Positions 51,233 to 60,218 of a DNA stretch of 64,000 nucleotides are shown piece by piece (position 1 is the first letter of the stretch; each line of letters starts with the position of its first letter). The stretch lies in contig JAAFJE010000006.1 in the NCBI GenBank assembly GCA_013298025.1, positions 1 to 64,000 on the forward strand. Direction: 5' to 3'. The notes beneath the pieces are model-generated. The model was not told where the DNA came from. It saw only the letters and a program-made list of their open reading frames with translations, and searched no databases. The translations under genes were made by a program, and so were the position numbers. This DNA is from Cytophagales bacterium (GTDB taxonomy: Bacteria > Bacteroidota > Bacteroidia > Cytophagales > Spirosomataceae).

Positions 51233-52543
51233 GTGAGAAAAATTCGTCATATATTTTTTGTATTAAGTACAATCGTTGTGCTGCTGTGTGGTTGTGACCA
51301 GATTTTAGAGGGAGTCATTCCAGCCTTCTCTCAGTATTTAGATACGCCCTTGGTTGATGCAAGAACATATTACACTACCCCCAACAATTACGTAGTGATT
51401 ACGCTTAAAGATTTCTTAAAAAAAATTGGGGCTGAATCGTTCAAACTTACCAAAAATGCACGCTTGGGTAACTGTACAATTTCGTCTGATGGAAAGTTTA
51501 TGTTGTATTTGCCCGACTCATCTGTCACCGAAGCAAAAGATTTTGTTGTACTAAAAACGGTCGATATTATAAGTAAACAAGAAACAATAGATACTATTAA
51601 GTTTCAGATTACCAATCAGTTAAACACTATTCCATGCAATGCAGGAACCATATCAGACTTTTATAAATATTGGAACAGCGGTCAGAGTGTAACCTTGCAC
51701 GTACTAGCCAATGATTTACTTTGTAATGCCATTGTCGATTCGTCGTCTTTAGCTATTACTTTAGAACCTAAAAATGGCACTGCGGTGGTAAAAAACAACC
51801 GAATTGTTTATACCGCTCCTAAAGGGTATGATGGAAGTGACCTGTTATATTACAGTGTAAAACTCAAAGACGACGCTGGTACTATCCTTTCGGCGGCTGT
51901 ACGTTTAGATGTGCGGGGTTCTAGCGAAAGACCTTGTGAGGTACGCTTAGTGCCAAATATTTATTTCATGCCTAAAAACCAAACGCAAAGCCTTGTGATG
52001 AGCGTGCTCGATAATGATAAATTATGTTATAATTATCCATATAGTTCACTAAAAATCACGAATGTTCCATTTTTTGGTAAGGCCGAAATCAACGCCAATG
52101 CACAAATTATATATACGCTCAATACCAATTTATTACCACTGACCAACGCAAGCGTTTATGATTCGTTGTACTATACTTTAAACGACCTTTCAGGTAAAGC
52201 ATCGGCACCTGTAAAAGTAAAAATTGTACTCGAACAACCGCCCTCTTGTGTAGAAAAAGCTTCTAATGGGAAAATGGAAGTAGCAGCAAGTGCAGTGGGG
52301 CAACAAGCTTTTGAAATACCTTATTCGGTCTATCTTTCTACTTGTGTTGATATACTGGCGGTATCGGTTATTTCCGAATCTAAATATGGTACACTGAATG
52401 TCAATAATAAAAAAATATACTATACGCTCAAAAAGAGCAATTTGACTGCGGGACAAGAACAAGAAGAAACGCTCTCGTATGTGGTTTATACAAAATCAGG
52501 CAATGCTTTGACTGCCAAAATGCAGTTGAAAATAAAATATTAA
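51233..52543 (+). CDS. Lipoprotein with Ig/cadherin-like repeats
   Basis: This 436-residue protein begins with GTG at 51233 (no in-frame ATG fits) and has a lipoprotein signal with VVLLCGC (cysteine about 21). Two tandem Ig/cadherin-like segments follow: one with VTLHVLANDLLCNAIV (about 152-167) and DGSDLLYYSVKLKDDAG (about 200-216), the other with MSVLDNDKLCYNYP and YDSLYYTLNDLSGKASAPVK. The pattern matches surface-exposed beta-sandwich repeats in Bacteroidota adhesion-type proteins. Odd cysteine pairs (LLCN, LCYN) recur in each repeat. Binding or adhesion is inference. An upstream direct repeat may control it. Confidence 0.78.
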   Translation: MRKIRHIFFVLSTIVVLLCGCDQILEGVIPAFSQYLDTPLVDARTYYTTPNNYVVITLKDFLKKIGAESFKLTKNARLGNCTISSDGKFMLYLPDSSVTEAKDFVVLKTVDIISKQETIDTIKFQITNQLNTIPCNAGTISDFYKYWNSGQSVTLHVLANDLLCNAIVDSSSLAITLEPKNGTAVVKNNRIVYTAPKGYDGSDLLYYSVKLKDDAGTILSAAVRLDVRGSSERPCEVRLVPNIYFMPKNQTQSLVMSVLDNDKLCYNYPYSSLKITNVPFFGKAEINANAQIIYTLNTNLLPLTNASVYDSLYYTLNDLSGKASAPVKVKIVLEQPPSCVEKASNGKMEVAASAVGQQAFEIPYSVYLSTCVDILAVSVISESKYGTLNVNNKKIYYTLKKSNLTAGQEQEETLSYVVYTKSGNALTAKMQLKIKY

Positions 52544-52575
52544 AGACAACAACAATTATACAAGTGGTTAAAGGT

Positions 52576-52605
52576 AAAGACTTTCTTCATTTGGAGAAAG
52601 TCTTT
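52576..52605 (+). terminator. Terminator-like hairpin after the lipoprotein gene
   Basis: AAAGACTTTCT (52576-52586) and AGAAAGTCTTT (52595-52605) form a perfect 11-bp stem with an 8-base loop, 32 bp past the stop codon. It is followed by CTTGT rather than a long T tract, so its strength is uncertain. The remaining 367 bp to the sigma gene show no gene. Confidence 0.6.
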
Positions 52606-52972
52606 CTTGTAAAGCGGCACTACGTATATAGTTGAATTATGAAACAGAAGTGTATGGAAATCCTTGATAATAGAGGATATTTAACGTAGGATAGGGGGTA
52701 AGGGTATAAGTCTAAAAACCTATACAAACGCTACATCCGAAAGTAAAAAACCGAAATTTATTAAGCTTTTGTACACTGCTAAAAGCGTATTCTTACGTTG
52801 TGAGTGGCAATAAAAAGGAGCTAAATTTCTGCAAGTCAGAACAATAAAACGTACATTTTAAGGCAAAATTTTGTATTATTACTGTTTAATTGATTTTTCG
52901 TACATGAAAACCGTCAAAAAACGCTGTAATTAATTACAAACTAAGCTTTTATTGACTAATTGCTTTGATTAA

Positions 52973-53524
52973 ATGTCCAAAGAAGTTGAACTAATTCTTG
53001 CTTGCCAACGCAACGACAGAAAAGCTCAGACTGCCTTTTACAATATGTATAAAGGCAAGATGATGGGTATTTGTCGGAGGTACGCCCGTACCAAAGTGGA
53101 GGCAGAGGATATTTTTCAGGAGGCATTTATCAAGATTTTCAATAATGTTGCTACCCTCGAAAAGCCCGAAGCAGTAGGGGCGTGGGTCCGAAAAACTGTC
53201 ATACATACAGCCATTAATTATTATTATGCCAATGTGAAATTTCAGAACCAAATTGATTACGAAACAGTTACAGAAAGTAATCAAAGCTATGAAAACATTT
53301 TAGCATCATTATCAACGGAAGAATTATTAAAACTGATTCATCAATTGCCCGATGGCTACCGTATGGTATTCAACTTGTACGTAATTGATGGATACAATCA
53401 TTTAGAAATAGGAGAAATACTGGGAATTAGTGAAAATACTTCTAAATCTCAACTTTCAAGGGCAAAGGAATTGTTGCGAAAGCAACTCAAAAAACTAGGA
53501 ATGACAAGTTATGAACACATCTAA
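52973..53524 (+). CDS. ECF-type RNA polymerase sigma factor
   Basis: The 183-residue protein has region 2 with YARTKVEAEDIFQEAFIKIF (about 38-57), the promoter-melting and core-binding segment, and region 4 with IGEILGISENTSKSQLSRAK (about 147-166), the helix-turn-helix for the -35 element. It ends in KLGMTSYEHI, and the next gene begins inside its final codons with a 14-bp overlap. Extracytoplasmic-function sigmas in Bacteroidota are often paired with anti-sigma factors. The overlapping membrane protein is the natural candidate partner. Confidence 0.95.
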   Translation: MSKEVELILACQRNDRKAQTAFYNMYKGKMMGICRRYARTKVEAEDIFQEAFIKIFNNVATLEKPEAVGAWVRKTVIHTAINYYYANVKFQNQIDYETVTESNQSYENILASLSTEELLKLIHQLPDGYRMVFNLYVIDGYNHLEIGEILGISENTSKSQLSRAKELLRKQLKKLGMTSYEHI

Positions 53525-54872
53525 TCATGAACAAGATCCTTTTGAGGATTTTTTTAGTGATCGCTTCAAAGATTTTGAAGCCGACACAGATGATGTTTTG
53601 TGGAAAAACATAAAAACCAATCTTCCTGCGTTACAAACGCCGAAATATTGGTTGTGGTCGAGTATTGCCTTGTTGTTGCTCCTAACCAGTAGTAGCTTGT
53701 GGTTTTGGAAAGATGATTTATTGAAAAAAACAACAATGGCTGCTGCTGTTGCTCCCAAAATAATTGCTGCAACAACAGAATCTCATGTCAATGCACCACA
53801 AACACATACTGTAGCCCAACTAGCGAAAAAAGCAGTGACAAGTATCCAAGCAACTGTGCCAAGCCTACAACCAATACCCAGCGAAACCGTAGCTAAAACA
53901 CTCAAGTCAAGCAAACCTAGCAAGCCTGCTCATGCGGAATCTACTGTAACTTTGGCAGAAATAAAACAATTGCCTGCAAAAACAACCGACATTGGCAATG
54001 CTTTACCTCCTACGACTTATGAAGAGGAGGCTCTTACCAATCCGAACAACAATGGCTTTGCGTCAGAGCAAGAACACAGAGAAGTAGCAGCAGAGGACAA
54101 TCTTGGAGTAATTTCGACAGCAGCAGAAACCACTGAGGAAATGACCAAAAGCATTTTCCAAGTAGATATGCTCGAAGGCAAAGCATTTCATAAGCCCCTC
54201 AACGAGCTAAGTATGCCCGAAGTAGAGTGGAGTCACCCGATATTGACCAAAAATAAATACTACAAAAAACCAATCACAATTGATATTTTTGGTAGTGGTA
54301 TGCCTCTGGTTAATTATTATACTATTACGTCTAATGTTGTAGATGAAAATTGGCATGTTTATAACATCAATGTTACAAATAGTAGGATAGGTGCTTACGT
54401 ACAACTAGGAATACAACTTGGTATAGACGAAAAGTGGAGATTTAGAGGAAGTATTGCCTATACTAGGTTACACCAATTGGTATTTCGTTACACAGTGAGA
54501 ACAGATTCACTCATTGTGCGTCAAGGTACTACCCCAGAGGTATCCTATCTTGAAATCTCACAACAATACTACAATCCCAAACACTATTTAGCCCTAAGAT
54601 TTGATACTCAATATACCATATCAAAGACAAGATTGCTCAATCATTATGTAGGTTTAGGATTAGAAGTAAACAGTGTAATATTTGGAGCAAAAAACCTTAA
54701 TGCTTTTGTTAATTTATCTTATGGTGTTAGTCATCAAATAAGTTCTAAGGTAAATCTCTTTGTTGAACCTATTTTTGGTTATGCTTTACAGAAAGAACGA
54801 GATAGTGGTTATTTAACCATTCGACCTAATAGATTTGGATTAAATATGGGACTATCTTACAAAATAAAATAA
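53511..54872 (+). CDS. Membrane-anchored protein with C-terminal barrel, likely anti-sigma partner
   Basis: The 453-residue protein overlaps the sigma gene by 14 bp. It has a short cytoplasmic part (about 1-42) with FEDFFSDRFKDFEADTDDVL, a single membrane helix (about 46-65, WLWSSIALLLLLTSSSLWFW), then a long alanine, threonine and proline-rich linker (about 70-220). A C-terminal part of alternating strands (GAYVQLGIQLGIDEKWRFRG and on) ends in GLNMGLSYKIK, like an outer-membrane beta barrel. A cytoplasmic tail next to an ECF sigma gene suggests anti-sigma activity; the linker could span the periplasm. This function is inferred. A strong terminator follows. Confidence 0.75.
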   Translation: MNTSNHEQDPFEDFFSDRFKDFEADTDDVLWKNIKTNLPALQTPKYWLWSSIALLLLLTSSSLWFWKDDLLKKTTMAAAVAPKIIAATTESHVNAPQTHTVAQLAKKAVTSIQATVPSLQPIPSETVAKTLKSSKPSKPAHAESTVTLAEIKQLPAKTTDIGNALPPTTYEEEALTNPNNNGFASEQEHREVAAEDNLGVISTAAETTEEMTKSIFQVDMLEGKAFHKPLNELSMPEVEWSHPILTKNKYYKKPITIDIFGSGMPLVNYYTITSNVVDENWHVYNINVTNSRIGAYVQLGIQLGIDEKWRFRGSIAYTRLHQLVFRYTVRTDSLIVRQGTTPEVSYLEISQQYYNPKHYLALRFDTQYTISKTRLLNHYVGLGLEVNSVIFGAKNLNAFVNLSYGVSHQISSKVNLFVEPIFGYALQKERDSGYLTIRPNRFGLNMGLSYKIK

Positions 54873-54889
54873 TACTCTCGGTTATTACC

Positions 54890-54925
54890 AACAAAAAACC
54901 ACGCTGTACAGCGTGGTTTTTTGTT
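54890..54925. terminator. Bidirectional terminator
   Basis: This near-perfect 36-bp palindrome pairs CCACGCTGT with ACAGCGTGG and continues outward through A6/T6 runs. The right side gives GTGGTTTTTTGTT on the plus strand, so it ends the sigma operon, and the mirrored A run gives a T tract for the minus-strand symporter gene that ends at 54968. Confidence 0.93.
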
Positions 54926-54967
54926 AAAGTTAATCTTCTGAAAATCAAGAATATTCATTCACAGTTG

Positions 54968-56197
54968 CTATACATTTTGTAATTCTCCTTCAAGCTTAGA
55001 CACCACACAAGTTGCTACGGCATTGCCCGCTACCGACGTAGCCGAACGCCCCATGTCTAAGAATGGGTCAACTCCTAAAATAAGTGCAATTCCTTCGGTT
55101 GGTAAATCGAACATGGCAAGTGTGCCTGCAATAACCACCAATGAGGCTCTTGGTACGCCTGCAATGCCCTTAGAAGTAATCATCAGGGTAAGCAACATCG
55201 TAATCTGTTGCTCAAGACTCAACGGCACGCCATACGCCTGAGCGATAAAGCCCGTTGCAAAAGTCATGTACATCATAGAGCCGTCGAGGTTGAAGCTATA
55301 ACCCAATGGCAACACAAAACCAATAATTCTTTGCGAACATCCAAATCGTTCTAAAGCGGCAATCGTCTGCGGAAACGAAGCCTCCGAACTAGCCGTACTA
55401 AACGATAAGATAAGGGCATCTTTGATTTCTGCGAGAAGCTTCCAGTATGGAATTTTCATGACCAAACAAATCGCCCATAATACTATAAAAATGAAAAACG
55501 CCAAGCCTCCAAAAAAACAAAGCATCAAATACGCATAGCTTATCAAAATGCTCAATCCCTTACTTGCTACCACGGCGGTCATCGCTCCCAATACACCAAA
55601 AGGGGCTAGTTCCATTACATAGCCTACCATTTTGAAAATGGCTTCGGCCAACGAATCAATAGACTTGGTAAGTGCTTTGCCTTTTTCGCCTATCGAACCC
55701 AAAGCGATACCAAAAAAGATAGAGAATACGACGATTTGTAAAATCTCATTTTCGGCCAATGATTTGAACAAACTTTCTGGAAAAATATGCAAAATAAACT
55801 CTTCTATACTTTTCATTTTGTTGCCCGTAATGCCCGTTTCTGTGCCAGCCGCAGGGCGTGGCCATTGTTGTACTTGCCCCGGACGAGTGATGTTCACTAC
55901 CACCATGCCTACAATCAACGATAAGATGGTAGCAAAATAAAAATATAACAAGGTTTTGATACCAATGCGACCTACTACTTTGAAATCGCCGAGCTTGGCA
56001 ATGCCTACCACAAGCGTGCAGAATACCAAAGGCCCTACAATCATCTTGATTAATTTCAAGAAAACCTTGCTGAGTAATTGAAATTTAGAAGAAATGCCTG
56101 CTGCCGCTTCAGGTGTCATCGACACGTTGAGAATCTGACCAATAAGGACTCCAAGGGCAAAGCCAATCAGAATTTTGGTTGTAATGTTTAGTTTCAT
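54968..56197 (-). CDS. Dicarboxylate/glutamate:cation symporter (DAACS family)
   Basis: I use the ATG at 56197, giving 409 residues. The protein has about eight membrane segments plus re-entrant loops and the family motifs: STASSEASFPQTIAALERFG (about 275-294) for the first hairpin and GYSFNLDGSMMYMTFATGFI (about 304-323), the counterpart of the NMDGT region that binds cation and substrate. Such carriers import glutamate, aspartate or C4-dicarboxylates with H+ or Na+. It is a single gene ending at a bidirectional terminator shared with the convergent sigma operon. Confidence 0.94.
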   Translation of the reverse strand: MKLNITTKILIGFALGVLIGQILNVSMTPEAAAGISSKFQLLSKVFLKLIKMIVGPLVFCTLVVGIAKLGDFKVVGRIGIKTLLYFYFATILSLIVGMVVVNITRPGQVQQWPRPAAGTETGITGNKMKSIEEFILHIFPESLFKSLAENEILQIVVFSIFFGIALGSIGEKGKALTKSIDSLAEAIFKMVGYVMELAPFGVLGAMTAVVASKGLSILISYAYLMLCFFGGLAFFIFIVLWAICLVMKIPYWKLLAEIKDALILSFSTASSEASFPQTIAALERFGCSQRIIGFVLPLGYSFNLDGSMMYMTFATGFIAQAYGVPLSLEQQITMLLTLMITSKGIAGVPRASLVVIAGTLAMFDLPTEGIALILGVDPFLDMGRSATSVAGNAVATCVVSKLEGELQNV

Positions 56198-56434
56198 GGG
56201 CAAAAGTTTAGTCTGTAAGACAAAAGAATAGCTCCTTCGCTTGCCGAAGTGCTGATGAATGCGGTTATGTCATGCAATGAAAGGCTACGAGTGGCTAGAT
56301 GATGGACAATCGAAGTTTCCGAACAGTGGTTTTACCGATAATTCACCTGCTTGCTTTTTTGTCTTTCATGATGAATTTCTACGAAATAAAGCAAAAAAAT
56401 GATGCTTTACAAATCGTAGCTCATGCGTATGCAG

Positions 56435-56878
56435 CTATTTTTTACGGAAGAATCGTTTGTAAATGGGTTTTCTATAAAGAAATTGAAGATATAACGCCGG
56501 GTACAACACATAATCGAGCCAACGATAAGGGCTTTGATAGGTTATTTCGTCGATGATATAGGTCTGTTGTTGTTGCTGTACGATGCGGTGCTTGTGTTGC
56601 CAAGTTTGTAGAAAAGAAGGCAAAGTTGTGCCTTGGTCAATGAAATAAATTTCGTTGGAAGAGCTTGCCTGTGCCGTAATTAGGGCGTGCCATTCTTGGG
56701 TAAAAAAAACAAGGTTCATTTGTATTTCTACACGGTCGCCTTCGTCGCAGCCGTCGAAACGCAATACTTTTACCCGAGGAAAGGGAGGCGATAAAGCTTT
56801 GAAAAGGGTTTCGTCGAACCCTTGCCAAACGGAGGTTACGGATTGTTCAACGGCTGTTTGAATACAAATTTTTGGCAT
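56435..56878 (-). CDS. SRPBCC-fold ligand-binding protein
   Basis: The 147-residue protein matches the START/SRPBCC pattern: ICIQTAVEQSVTSVWQGFDE (about 4-23) as the first strand and helix, VKVLRFDGCDEGDRVEIQMN (about 36-55), the strand pair in NLVFFTQEWHALITAQASSS (about 55-74), and a C-terminal helix (YPALYLQFLYRKPIYKRFFR) that closes the pocket. Members bind lipids, hydrophobic small molecules or polyketides; the ligand here is unknown. No signal peptide is seen. It has no close partner gene; a long-armed inverted repeat lies just upstream at 56931-57032. Confidence 0.82.
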   Translation of the reverse strand: MPKICIQTAVEQSVTSVWQGFDETLFKALSPPFPRVKVLRFDGCDEGDRVEIQMNLVFFTQEWHALITAQASSSNEIYFIDQGTTLPSFLQTWQHKHRIVQQQQQTYIIDEITYQSPYRWLDYVLYPALYLQFLYRKPIYKRFFRKK

Positions 56879-56930
56879 AAGGCTTGTTGTTTAGAAATTT
56901 GACGTGTACAAAGAATTTTACTGTTTACAG

Positions 56931-57032
56931 GTGTCGAATTGTTGATTTCAGGATTAAAATTTTTCATATTAATCTAAGAAAAATTGTTTTAAAAAACGTA
57001 TTTTCTCCACTCCGAAATCAACAATCCGACAT
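56931..57032. repeat. Long imperfect inverted repeat before the SRPBCC gene
   Basis: GTGTCGAATTGTTGATTTC (56931-56949) has an inverted partner GAAATCAACAATCCGACATC at 57013-57032, with 12 bases identical in the core and one mismatch further out. About 63 bp separate the arms. The right arm is followed by a similar CAACATCCC. Repeats of this kind recur in intergenic DNA of many Bacteroidota genomes as far as I recall. Confidence 0.55.
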
Positions 57033-57089
57033 CCAACATCCCTTAAATTTTTCTGCTAAACGCCTTATGCTATAAACTCTTTCGCCAGC

Positions 57090-57434
57090 CTAATGTTTCA
57101 TTTCTTGGCTACCTTTTTGGCAACAACTCGGCAGTTTGCCATGGGCTTTCTCGTCTTTAGGCATATCGTCGGCATCGTAACCTGTTTCGTTGATGGCCTT
57201 TTTGATTTGTTCTACACTGGTTTTCTTGCTGTTGTAGGCAACCGTCACCACTTTGTCGTCGAGGTTCAAATTCACGTCGGTTACGCCTTTCGTAAAAGCC
57301 AACCTTTTCTCAATGCGTTCTTTGCACATTTTGCAGATAGCCGAAGTTTTGATTTTCACTACGGTTGGGTTATCGGCCAAGGTCACGAAAGCAACCATAC
57401 ACAACCCGATGATACTCAATAGCAACTTTTTCAT
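57090..57434 (-). CDS. Exported heavy-metal-associated (HMA) domain protein
   Basis: The 114-residue protein has a signal peptide (about 1-20, LLSIIGLCMVAFVTLADN) and an HMA domain with the metal-binding motif ICKMCKERIEKRLAF (about 33-47; Cys-x-x-Cys) and the ferredoxin-like pattern GVTDVNLNLDDKVVTVAYNS. A C-terminal extension PSCCQKGSQEM adds a Cys-Cys pair. It should bind copper, mercury or a similar soft metal in the periplasm. It is the last of a minus-strand cluster with a metal-binding lipoprotein and a TonB-dependent receptor, so it probably receives metal from the same system. Confidence 0.92.
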   Translation of the reverse strand: MKKLLLSIIGLCMVAFVTLADNPTVVKIKTSAICKMCKERIEKRLAFTKGVTDVNLNLDDKVVTVAYNSKKTSVEQIKKAINETGYDADDMPKDEKAHGKLPSCCQKGSQEMKH

Positions 57435-57455
57435 GGTTTTGTGTTGTTTGAAGTT

Positions 57456-57692
57456 TTACTTTTTTACAAGGGCTAAATCCATGCCACAAGAAGGACATTT
57501 GCCTGATTTGGTATAGGTTTTTTCGGCTTCGCATTTCATCGGACATTGGTACTGTGCCGAATCGCTGCTGGCAACAGCCGTTTTGTTGCTATCGGCGGTG
57601 GCTTCGTGTGTATGTTCTTCTTTTTTAGTACTTTGTGAAGAACAAGCCGTTGCTACGGCAACCATAAAGGCAAAGAAAAGTGTTTTTTTCAT
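57456..57692 (-). CDS. Heavy-metal-binding lipoprotein
   Basis: From the ATG at 57692 (MKKTLFFAFM) this is a 78-residue lipoprotein with the lipobox VATACSS (cysteine about 17). A His-rich EEHTHEAT (about 26-33) precedes a heavy-metal-binding YHS-like domain with the four-cysteine pattern CPMKCEAEKTYTKSGKCPSC (about 51-70) followed by GMDLALVKK. A longer in-frame start upstream lacks a proper signal. It lies 22 bp upstream of the HMA gene and 91 bp after the receptor gene, so the three probably share a transcript. Confidence 0.87.
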   Translation of the reverse strand: MKKTLFFAFMVAVATACSSQSTKKEEHTHEATADSNKTAVASSDSAQYQCPMKCEAEKTYTKSGKCPSCGMDLALVKK

Positions 57693-57782
57693 GATGATGT
57701 TGTTGGTAAATGATGAATAGAAAAAAGATGAATTTATTTTTTGAGCAAAGTCAATGTTTGATACGCTACTAAACCTCATAAC

Positions 57783-60026
57783 TTATTTGATTTTATACCG
57801 TGTACCTACATATACCATTTGTTGGGTGATAGGTCCCCAAACCATCGACGCATCGAAGGCATGACTAAAGGGGTCGTTGGCGGAAATAATAGGATTATTT
57901 TGTGTGAAGCCCGTAAGATTTTCGCCTCCTACATATAACTCCCATTTATAAAACGCTTTTGTTATTTGGGCGTAAAGCGTCGAAAAAGCAGGGGCATATA
58001 CCAAGGGTGAGTCTATATCATGTACATGATGCACGGTGGCATCGGGAATGCGTCTTTTGCCGTTCCACTGCCAAGTAAGGTCGAATTTCCATTTGTCAAA
58101 TTTGGTTGCATACGCCAAATTTACTAAAACCCTATCTCGGTTGATAAACATTTTGGGTAAAAGTGCCGAAGCTCCTGATGCGGTTCTGATGTCGCTTTGT
58201 ACATCAAACAAGCGATACGCTACTTTGGTCTCAAAGCGTTTGAAAGGCGAATAGTTGAGCTCGGCTTGGAAACTATTAGAAAAACTGCGTCCCTTCAAAT
58301 TGTACATACTGACATACTCGGCCGATTCCATATCTACGACAAGTTGATTATCAAAGACTGTTCTATAAAAATCGAGGGTAAAATTGGCGTTGCGACCTGC
58401 CAGTTGAAAATCATTACTTAAACTGATGCCATAATTCCACGAAGACTCTGGTCGCAGGGATTCTGTCACCCGTAATTGCCTTGCATTGACCAACATCCCA
58501 AAGTTTTCGGCTAAAGCATTGGGCATTCGCCAGCCTTTGCCTGCACTGGCTCGGAGGTGTACGTTGCTCGAAATATCGTATTTGGCGTGCAGTCTTGGCG
58601 TAATGCGTGTGCCGTATAAATTATGAAAATCAACACGTGTGCCAGCTACAACAATCAATTTATTCGGGATTGTCAAGGTATATTCTCCAAAAATACCAGG
58701 TACAATTTCACGGCGAGCAAAGGCCGAATCAAGGTATTTTTCTTGGTAATCGTCTAACACAAAACTGCCTCCGATTTTATAAGTATGGTTGGTATTTTGG
58801 ATGATATTTTGATAAATTAAATTGCTGTAAAAACTCTTTTCTACGCCTTGATAAGCACGAGCCGCTTGTCCGAAATAGGCTTTGGTATCATGAATTGTTG
58901 CATTGAGTATCAAGCCCAAGCCTTTGTAAGGTTTGTGTTGAAACAATTGGGCGATTTTTCCGAAAGCTTCTAGGCGTTGGGTCGTATTGCCAAATTCATA
59001 GATAGGCTTACCACTTGCAACCCAACTGGCTTCTTGCCCACCTGTGCGATTTTCGTATAAACCTTTGATGCCAAATTGTGCCATCCATTTATCCGACTGA
59101 TACTTCCAACGGTTCAATGCCGTGGCGAGTCCAAACAAAGGCATATCTCTGAAAGTATCGTGGTTTTGGTCGATAGACGTGGCTTGTCCTGAGCCATGTG
59201 AAAGTAAACCAACCGACCATTTTTCATTGATTTTTTTAGCAAAATTGACATTTAATTCTCCTCTACCAAATGAGTTTAGATAGGTATTTACATACAATTT
59301 ATCAGCATTATCGGGCTTTTGTAATTCTATGTTCAAAGCACCAGTCATAGATTCGTAGCCATTGATAACCGAGCTTGCTCCTTTGGCTACATCAATTGAG
59401 GCTATCCATGTCCCTGGAATGTAGTTGAGTCCAAATGTGCTGCCTAAACCTCTGATGCTCGGTAGGTTTTCGGTATTGGTTTGGATATAATTGCCCGAAA
59501 GCCCGAGCATTTGAATTTGTTTTGCTCCTGTGACGGCATCGGCAAAACTCACCGAAACCGAAGCATTGGTTTCAAAGCTTTCCGACAGGTTGCAACAGGC
59601 GGCTTTGGCCAATGTTTTGGTCGTAATCATTTCGGTTTGAATAGGATTGAGTCGGTCGATGGTGGAAGCATTGGCATGAACGGTCACTTCTTGGATTTGT
59701 CCATCGTTTTGCAGCGTTACTTGTAGAAAATCTAAGCTATGTACCATGATGGTATCGGTGCGGTAGCCTGTAAAGCTCACAATCAATTGATGATTTTCGG
59801 GGCGTTTGATAAGGCTAAAATGCCCTAATGTATCGGTTTGTGTGCCACCTTTGGCATTTTGCCAACGTATGCTTGCCCCTATGAGTGGCTCATATTGGTT
59901 TGCATCCTTTTGTGCTACGACGATTCCTTTGAGTAGGCTTTGTCCAGAAGCATTTATTCCTGAAATAAAAAACAATGCGTTAATTATCAGTAGTTTGTTG
60001 TATATTTTTAAAAAAACATTTTTCAT
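57783..60026 (-). CDS. TonB-dependent receptor of the metal cluster
   Basis: The ATG at 60026 (MKNVFLKIY) gives 747 residues; a start four codons earlier is also possible. It has a signal sequence, a carboxypeptidase-like regulatory domain (about 28-110, LLKGIVVAQKDANQYEPLIG), a plug with IDRLNPIQTEMITTKTLAKA (about 122-141) and a beta barrel ending in VYVGTRYKIK. A Cys-Cys pair in AACCNLSESFE at about 142 is a known feature of this receptor type near metal genes. It likely takes up a metal, perhaps copper, or a metal complex. Palindromic operator candidates lie 27-103 bp upstream of its start codon. Confidence 0.9.
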   Translation of the reverse strand: MKNVFLKIYNKLLIINALFFISGINASGQSLLKGIVVAQKDANQYEPLIGASIRWQNAKGGTQTDTLGHFSLIKRPENHQLIVSFTGYRTDTIMVHSLDFLQVTLQNDGQIQEVTVHANASTIDRLNPIQTEMITTKTLAKAACCNLSESFETNASVSVSFADAVTGAKQIQMLGLSGNYIQTNTENLPSIRGLGSTFGLNYIPGTWIASIDVAKGASSVINGYESMTGALNIELQKPDNADKLYVNTYLNSFGRGELNVNFAKKINEKWSVGLLSHGSGQATSIDQNHDTFRDMPLFGLATALNRWKYQSDKWMAQFGIKGLYENRTGGQEASWVASGKPIYEFGNTTQRLEAFGKIAQLFQHKPYKGLGLILNATIHDTKAYFGQAARAYQGVEKSFYSNLIYQNIIQNTNHTYKIGGSFVLDDYQEKYLDSAFARREIVPGIFGEYTLTIPNKLIVVAGTRVDFHNLYGTRITPRLHAKYDISSNVHLRASAGKGWRMPNALAENFGMLVNARQLRVTESLRPESSWNYGISLSNDFQLAGRNANFTLDFYRTVFDNQLVVDMESAEYVSMYNLKGRSFSNSFQAELNYSPFKRFETKVAYRLFDVQSDIRTASGASALLPKMFINRDRVLVNLAYATKFDKWKFDLTWQWNGKRRIPDATVHHVHDIDSPLVYAPAFSTLYAQITKAFYKWELYVGGENLTGFTQNNPIISANDPFSHAFDASMVWGPITQQMVYVGTRYKIK

Positions 60027-60052
60027 CTCTAACCTCATTTGATGTTGTCTTT

Positions 60053-60129
60053 TTGTATAGTTTTGGTAAATAACTTATGCCAAAAACCATCCGTTGTATA
60101 GCAGCTATACAATTGCATAAACTATACAA
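60053..60129 (-). promoter_or_regulatory. Palindromic operator candidates upstream of the metal receptor gene
   Basis: TTGTATAGC (60094-60102), one central A and GCTATACAA (60104-60112) form a perfect 19-bp dyad. A second, weaker dyad TTGCATA-AAC-TATACAA follows at 60113-60129 with one mismatch, and a half-site TTGTATAG occurs at 60053-60060. Together these are three related sites in the 192-bp gap between the HYC_CC_PP gene and the receptor gene, so they probably bind a dimeric metal-responsive regulator that is not encoded in this window. Confidence 0.65.
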
Positions 60130-60218
60130 TGCCTTAAAATATTGTTGAAAGATTTTGTTGTACGTCATGCTTGTTGAATGTAGCAAAGCATTGTTTTACA
60201 AGCAAGAAAGGAGGGAAA

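Noticed and set aside
56299-56556. Plus-strand open frame of 85 codons with a hydrophobic start
   Set aside because: Its last part overlaps the SRPBCC-like gene in antisense and the first part has no conserved motif; I treat it as a shadow.
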